From NCBI GenBank assembly GCA_003533785.1, contig DQCR01000005.1, positions 1,399-11,457 of the forward strand: DNA of 10,059 bases, written 5' to 3'. A program made the translations under genes and the position numbers. Source of the stretch: Flavobacteriaceae bacterium. GTDB taxonomy: Bacteria; Bacteroidota; Bacteroidia; Flavobacteriales; Flavobacteriaceae. Numbering within the stretch: the stretch's first letter is position 1; every line of letters starts with the position of its first letter. This document shows positions 7,707 through 10,059 of the stretch, piece by piece. The notes beneath the pieces are model-generated. The model was not told where the DNA came from. It did not search any database and saw nothing but the letters and a program-made list of their open reading frames with translations.

Positions 7707-8204
7707 TCAAATCGCTTCAAAGCAACCTAAGGTTTTATTTTTTTTAACCTTGTTCCATAAAAAATATTGGCCTTGCATGGTAATATATACATCTGGCACT
7801 AGAGTTTGTGCGAATGCGAGAGCACACCCAAGATTAAAAAAACCATCTGAGGAGCTTCCGAAAGCATAAGGAATCATGGCACCCGTAAGTAGGATGGTTT
7901 TGCCTTTTATTTGAGCCTTTGCAAGAGCGGCAGCTGTTTGAGCCATTCGATCGGTGCCGTGGGTAATTACAATGCGATTGCTCGGTGTGTTTTTGCATGC
8001 CGTGATAATGTGTTCTAGGTTTTCTTCTGTCATCTCCAGGCTGTCTAACATCATCAAAGTTTCCACTTTAGTGTTCAACTGGCATCTACTCCGCTTGAGC
8101 ATTTCTGGGAGATGTGTCTTTTCAAAAAATAAATTTCCTTCAATGTAGTTGTAACTCTTGTCAAAAGTTCCACCTGTTATAAAAACCTGAATGCTGTTTT
8201 CCAT
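7707..8204 (-). CDS. Short, single-domain asparaginase-like protein
   Basis: This 165-residue cytoplasmic protein matches only the N-terminal, catalytic domain of L-asparaginase (about 330 residues in classical enzymes). Visible family motifs are ITGGTFDK (10-13 is TGGT, with Thr13 in the place of the nucleophile), LDSLEMT (53-59, substrate-binding Ser55), ITHGTDRMAQTAAAL (Thr84-Asp85, the second catalytic pair) and ILLTGAMIP. Lys154 in NKVKKNKTLG near the C-terminus falls where the catalytic lysine of the family is expected. The protein ends naturally after CFEAI, with no sign of a frameshift or of the missing C-terminal domain downstream, so this is a genuine short form known in Bacteroidota and Gammaproteobacteria. 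Hydrolysis of asparagine to aspartate and ammonia is the family activity; it is not proven for the short form. The ATG at 8204 is clear; only one-mismatch promoter elements are seen upstream. Confidence 0.88.
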   Translation of the reverse strand: MENSIQVFITGGTFDKSYNYIEGNLFFEKTHLPEMLKRSRCQLNTKVETLMMLDSLEMTEENLEHIITACKNTPSNRIVITHGTDRMAQTAAALAKAQIKGKTILLTGAMIPYAFGSSSDGFFNLGCALAFAQTLVPDVYITMQGQYFLWNKVKKNKTLGCFEAI

Positions 8205-8264
8205 AAACCCAATTTAATTAGAATTAAAAATACCCTTTTTTAAAATGTAATTTTTGATGAAAAG

Positions 8265-8295
8265 TTGGTGTACAAAAAACTTTCGTGTAAATTTG
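8265..8295 (+). promoter_or_regulatory. Promoter of the tRNA-Gln gene
   Basis: TTG at 8265-8267, a 20-base spacer and TAAATTTG at 8288-8295 form a good match to the Bacteroidota TTTG-N19-TAnnTTTG promoter. Transcription would start near 8301, just before the mature tRNA at 8305. Confidence 0.75.
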
Positions 8296-8304
8296 CGTCG
8301 CTTT

Positions 8305-8377
8305 TGGCCTATGGTGTAACTGGCAACACGTCTGATTTTGGTTCAGAAGAGTCTAGGTTCGAGCCCTAGTAGGCCAA
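8305..8377 (+). tRNA. tRNA-Gln (anticodon UUG)
   Basis: The 73 bases fold into a full cloverleaf with no mismatch in any stem. The acceptor stem is TGGCCTA (8305-8311) with TAGGCCA (8370-8376), discriminator A8377. The D stem is GTGT/ACAC, the anticodon stem TCTGA/TCAGA around loop TTTTGGT with anticodon TTG at 8338-8340, and the T stem CTAGG/CCTAG around loop TTCGAGC. The variable loop has five bases. The U1-A72 pair is typical of glutamine tRNAs. CCA is not encoded and must be added after transcription. The gene stands alone with its own promoter and terminator, and reads CAA (and, by wobble, CAG) codons. Confidence 0.97.
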
Positions 8378-8389
8378 CTCTCAAAAAGT

Positions 8390-8418
8390 AAACCCTTGTT
8401 TATCAAGGGTTTTTTTTT
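8390..8418 (+). terminator. Intrinsic terminator of the tRNA-Gln gene
   Basis: A nine-pair stem AAACCCTTG (8390-8398) / CAAGGGTTT (8404-8412) with a five-base loop runs into an unbroken T tract (8410-8418). The minus strand also carries a T-rich tail (TTTACTTTTT), so it may stop transcripts arriving from the 8602-9459 gene as well. Confidence 0.9.
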
Positions 8419-8445
8419 ACCTCTTTTTTCAATCCGTTTTGCTTT

Positions 8446-8559
8446 CTATTCTTCTGATTTTCGGCCACTAAAATTCAGATCGTTTGGTTTGAAATAGACA
8501 TTGGGATTTACCTCGAGGAATGGCTGATTCGTTATTTGTAAAAAACAATGTAGTCCATC
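8446..8559 (-). pseudogene. Possible gene remnant: C-terminal fragment related to the neighbouring secreted protein
   Basis: Between an in-frame TAA (8560-8562) and the TAG at 8446-8448 the minus strand encodes 37 residues with a protein-like composition, including FLQITNQPFLEVNPNVYF and KPNDLNFSGRKSEE. There is no start codon in this frame. The fragment follows the pattern that ends both modules of the adjacent secreted protein: [FY]-[LI]-x-I-x3-P, then about ten residues to an aromatic, six more to Phe, then a tail ending Glu-Glu-stop exactly as in the neighbour. It is also in the same frame as that gene, 14 codons after its stop. A decayed third module or a decayed paralogue is inferred. 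The match is short and could be chance. Confidence 0.35.
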
Positions 8560-8601
8560 TTATTTAGCATGAAGATCTATGTTTGAATTCACGTGTTGCA
8601 A

Positions 8602-9459
8602 TTATTCCTCCTGTATTGGCCTTAAGAACGTGTTCTGGTCAGGGCTCCATAGGAAATCAGAATTTGCTATCTTTTTTGTAGGATTGTAGAAGATTTCGAT
8701 AAAATAGGGGACTGACTCACCCTTGAGTTTTACCTGAGCAATAAAGGTGTAATAATGGTACTTATCATATGCACTTACAAAGGTATGATAGGAGTCAAAG
8801 ACGATATTCATAATAAATTCGACGTTGGAGTACTTGGAGAGAACGAATTCTGAGATTTTGCTGTTTATAATGTTCAGCTGGTTTTCCTTAGCTTTATTGA
8901 AATAAATAAAATTGTCATTAATTCCTCCGATAAGTTGCTGATATTCAACTAGAATATCCTCAATGGTTGCCTTTTCAGTTTGATTTTCAATTTTTAAATT
9001 AGATAGATTTGGTAAGTAAGAACGGCGTTCTAATTCTTCATCATTTAGTCTGAAGTTTCTTTTGTTTGCGTCCCAAATATAATTTGTTGAAAGAACTTCG
9101 GTACTGGGAAAATAAATAATTTCAAGATAGCGGTGTTCTTTGTTTTGATTCCTGTTTCGGATACTAACCCGAACAGTAAAAGTCATAAAATGAGATTTTA
9201 GAATCGGATTTGTAGTGGTTTGGTAGGATTGCCAAATAATGTTATTACTGTCTTCAATAATGTCCTGGAAAGTTTCTTCTATAAAGAATGCAATTCGATC
9301 ATTAAGACTTCGATCGAATTGAGGTATTATTATTCCAAACTCATTTTTTTTTAATAGTTCTGTGTTGTAAACAAAACTTTCAATTTTCATGAATTCTCCC
9401 TCTTGAGCAAAGCTTGTAAAGATTTTAAGCAACAAAAATCCTAGAAAAAAAAGGCGCAT
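8602..9459 (-). CDS. Secreted protein of unknown function with two copies of one module
   Basis: This 285-residue protein has a clear signal peptide (MRLFFLGFLLLKIFTSFA, likely cut after Ala18). No lipobox and no membrane segment are seen, so it is probably periplasmic or exported. I do not recognise a named family. It contains two diverged copies of one module: residues about 93-136 (TFTVRVSI, YLEIIYFP, W129, F136) and about 238-278 (TFIAQVKL, FIEIFYNP, W271, F278). Pro to Trp is 11 residues and Trp to Phe 7 residues in both copies. The predicted form is alternating beta strands and helices. Base composition is lower in GC than the genes left of the tRNA (17 of 60 in 8881-8940). It lies on the strand opposite to the tRNA, with a divergent secreted-protein gene upstream. 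The reading frame is very likely real; the function is unknown. Confidence 0.8.
   Translation of the reverse strand: MRLFFLGFLLLKIFTSFAQEGEFMKIESFVYNTELLKKNEFGIIIPQFDRSLNDRIAFFIEETFQDIIEDSNNIIWQSYQTTTNPILKSHFMTFTVRVSIRNRNQNKEHRYLEIIYFPSTEVLSTNYIWDANKRNFRLNDEELERRSYLPNLSNLKIENQTEKATIEDILVEYQQLIGGINDNFIYFNKAKENQLNIINSKISEFVLSKYSNVEFIMNIVFDSYHTFVSAYDKYHYYTFIAQVKLKGESVPYFIEIFYNPTKKIANSDFLWSPDQNTFLRPIQEE
8626..9183 (-). repeat. Two-copy module inside the secreted protein
   Basis: The copies correspond to 9052-9183 and 8626-8748. The shared pattern is Thr-Phe-x3-Val, a loop of different length, then [YF]-[LI]-E-I-x-Y-x-P, ten residues, Trp, six residues, Phe. The fixed spacing in the second half and the shared order indicate an old internal duplication. 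Confidence 0.65.
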
Positions 9460-9709
9460 TGATTTTTTTTATTTCAATATTACAATAAAAATAGTTAGTA
9501 ATTTTTTAAATATCTTTTTCCTCTTCAAAATTTGGAGTGGAGAAGTATAAATTCAGTATCAAAATTATTTACGTATTATTATGAGTGCAAACTCTGACAA
9601 AATAAGACTCCCCCATTTTTTATATCCAAATAGCTGATTATTAATAAGTTTGTAATACTATTTTATGTTTCTTTTGTAGTTTTAATAATATAGTTAGTAC
9701 TTTTAATAG
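9460..9709. other. AT-rich divergent intergenic region
   Basis: These 250 bases separate two divergent genes for secreted proteins. The region is very rich in A and T and includes TAAGTTTG at 9645-9652 for the rightward gene, and a one-mismatch element (TAATATTG, complement of 9475-9482) for the leftward gene. ATAGTTAGTA occurs at 9491-9500 and again at 9690-9699. I see no RNA gene and no credible small protein. Confidence 0.4.
9645..9652 (+). promoter_or_regulatory. Candidate -7 element for the right-end secreted protein gene
   Basis: TAAGTTTG matches TAnnTTTG exactly and would give a leader of about 50 bases before the ATG at 9710. No good -33 element stands 19-21 bases upstream. Confidence 0.35.
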
Positions 9710-10059
9710 ATGAACTTTGTACTTTCTCTCGTATCTCTTGTTCTTTCCTGGCTTTCAGTGGACTGGACACCCTACTTTGAAAATAAAAAAATAGAGGTCT
9801 CTTTTACAACTACACTTTGTGAAGACCATCAAAATGGGGTCTCACTAGAATATTATCTTATCCGAGTAAAAAACAAAACTGATGAAACCCTGGTAGTAAA
9901 CTTCTACTTAGGAGACTTAGATGATAAGAGCGAAGAAAACAAGGTTGCTTTTGTTTTGAATCCACTAGAAATTAAAACTGGAAGTTGTGACTACCAACCT
10001 GTAAAACTTAGGTTGTTTAGAAGCGAAAGTTCTAAAAAAGGAAAAGGGAATACCACCCT
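9710..10059 (+). CDS. Secreted protein of unknown function, N-terminal part (3' end outside the window)
   Basis: From the ATG at 9710-9712 the frame stays open for 116 codons to the window edge. Residues 1-16 (MNFVLSLVSLVLSWLS) are a likely signal peptide. The mature part has a beta-strand-rich look: KIEVSFTTTLCEDHQNG, VSLEYYLIRVKNKTDETLVV, NFYLGDLDD, LNPLEIKTGSCDY and LRLF. This resembles, from memory, small exported Flavobacteriia proteins that combine a '...EYxLIRxxNK...' strand with a later GSC motif; no function is known to me. Cys37 and Cys93 could form a disulfide. The DNA is AT-rich like its left neighbour. The absence of a stop over 350 bases in AT-rich DNA, together with the signal peptide, makes a real gene likely. 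Confidence 0.7.
   Translation, partial: MNFVLSLVSLVLSWLSVDWTPYFENKKIEVSFTTTLCEDHQNGVSLEYYLIRVKNKTDETLVVNFYLGDLDDKSEENKVAFVLNPLEIKTGSCDYQPVKLRLFRSESSKKGKGNTT

Noticed and set aside
7627..7869. Open frame of 80 codons on the plus strand
   Set aside because: It overlaps the asparaginase-like gene antisense and shows no protein-like features.
8305..8377. tRNA-Gln as a proven attachment site
   Set aside because: No second copy of the tRNA 3' end and no integrase gene is visible in the window, so only the weaker compositional observation is reported.
8446..8559. A small complete gene of 37 codons
   Set aside because: There is no ATG, GTG or TTG start in frame after the upstream stop; it is better described as a possible remnant.
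9581..9637. Small open frame of 18 codons in the divergent intergenic region
   Set aside because: It is too short, has no promoter at a proper distance and no recognisable sequence.

Overview
The window looks like a chromosome segment from a marine-type Flavobacteriaceae bacterium (Bacteroidota). The evidence is: repeated TAnnTTTG promoter elements of the Bacteroidota sigma factor with no clear Shine-Dalgarno sequences; a lipoprotein whose mature end begins C-S-E-D-D, like the Bacteroidota surface-export signal; a DUF2723 (TMEM260-like) giant membrane protein; and moderate to low GC. No species can be named from the sequence alone.

Layout, left to right. (1) 1-983, minus strand: N-terminal part of a secreted beta-helix-like surface lipoprotein that runs off the left edge. 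(2) 1128-4065, plus strand: a dGTPase-type HD hydrolase, a membrane-anchored metallophosphoesterase and a small thioredoxin-fold protein that has lost its CxxC; the last two each have their own plausible promoter. (3) 4067-8204, minus strand: a single-domain asparaginase-like protein followed by the 1189-residue DUF2723 membrane protein. The DUF2723 stop codon lies one base from the stop codon of the convergent thioredoxin-like gene. (4) 8265-8418, plus strand: a complete tRNA-Gln(UUG) transcription unit with promoter, tRNA and intrinsic terminator. (5) 8446-10059: a visibly more AT-rich stretch with a possible gene remnant, a secreted protein built of two copies of one unnamed module, and the start of a second secreted protein that runs off the right edge.

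How the genes relate: regions 2 and 3 look like ordinary housekeeping or conserved genes (dNTP pool control, an envelope phosphodiesterase, a redox-dead thioredoxin, an envelope glycosyltransferase-like protein, asparagine hydrolysis). They share no obvious single pathway. Region 5 has the character of an accessory segment next to a tRNA, although no integrase or attachment repeat is visible. I found no CRISPR array, insertion sequence or recognisable defence system. The most interesting items are the duplicated-module secreted protein with its possible decayed relative, and the cysteine-free thioredoxin-like protein.
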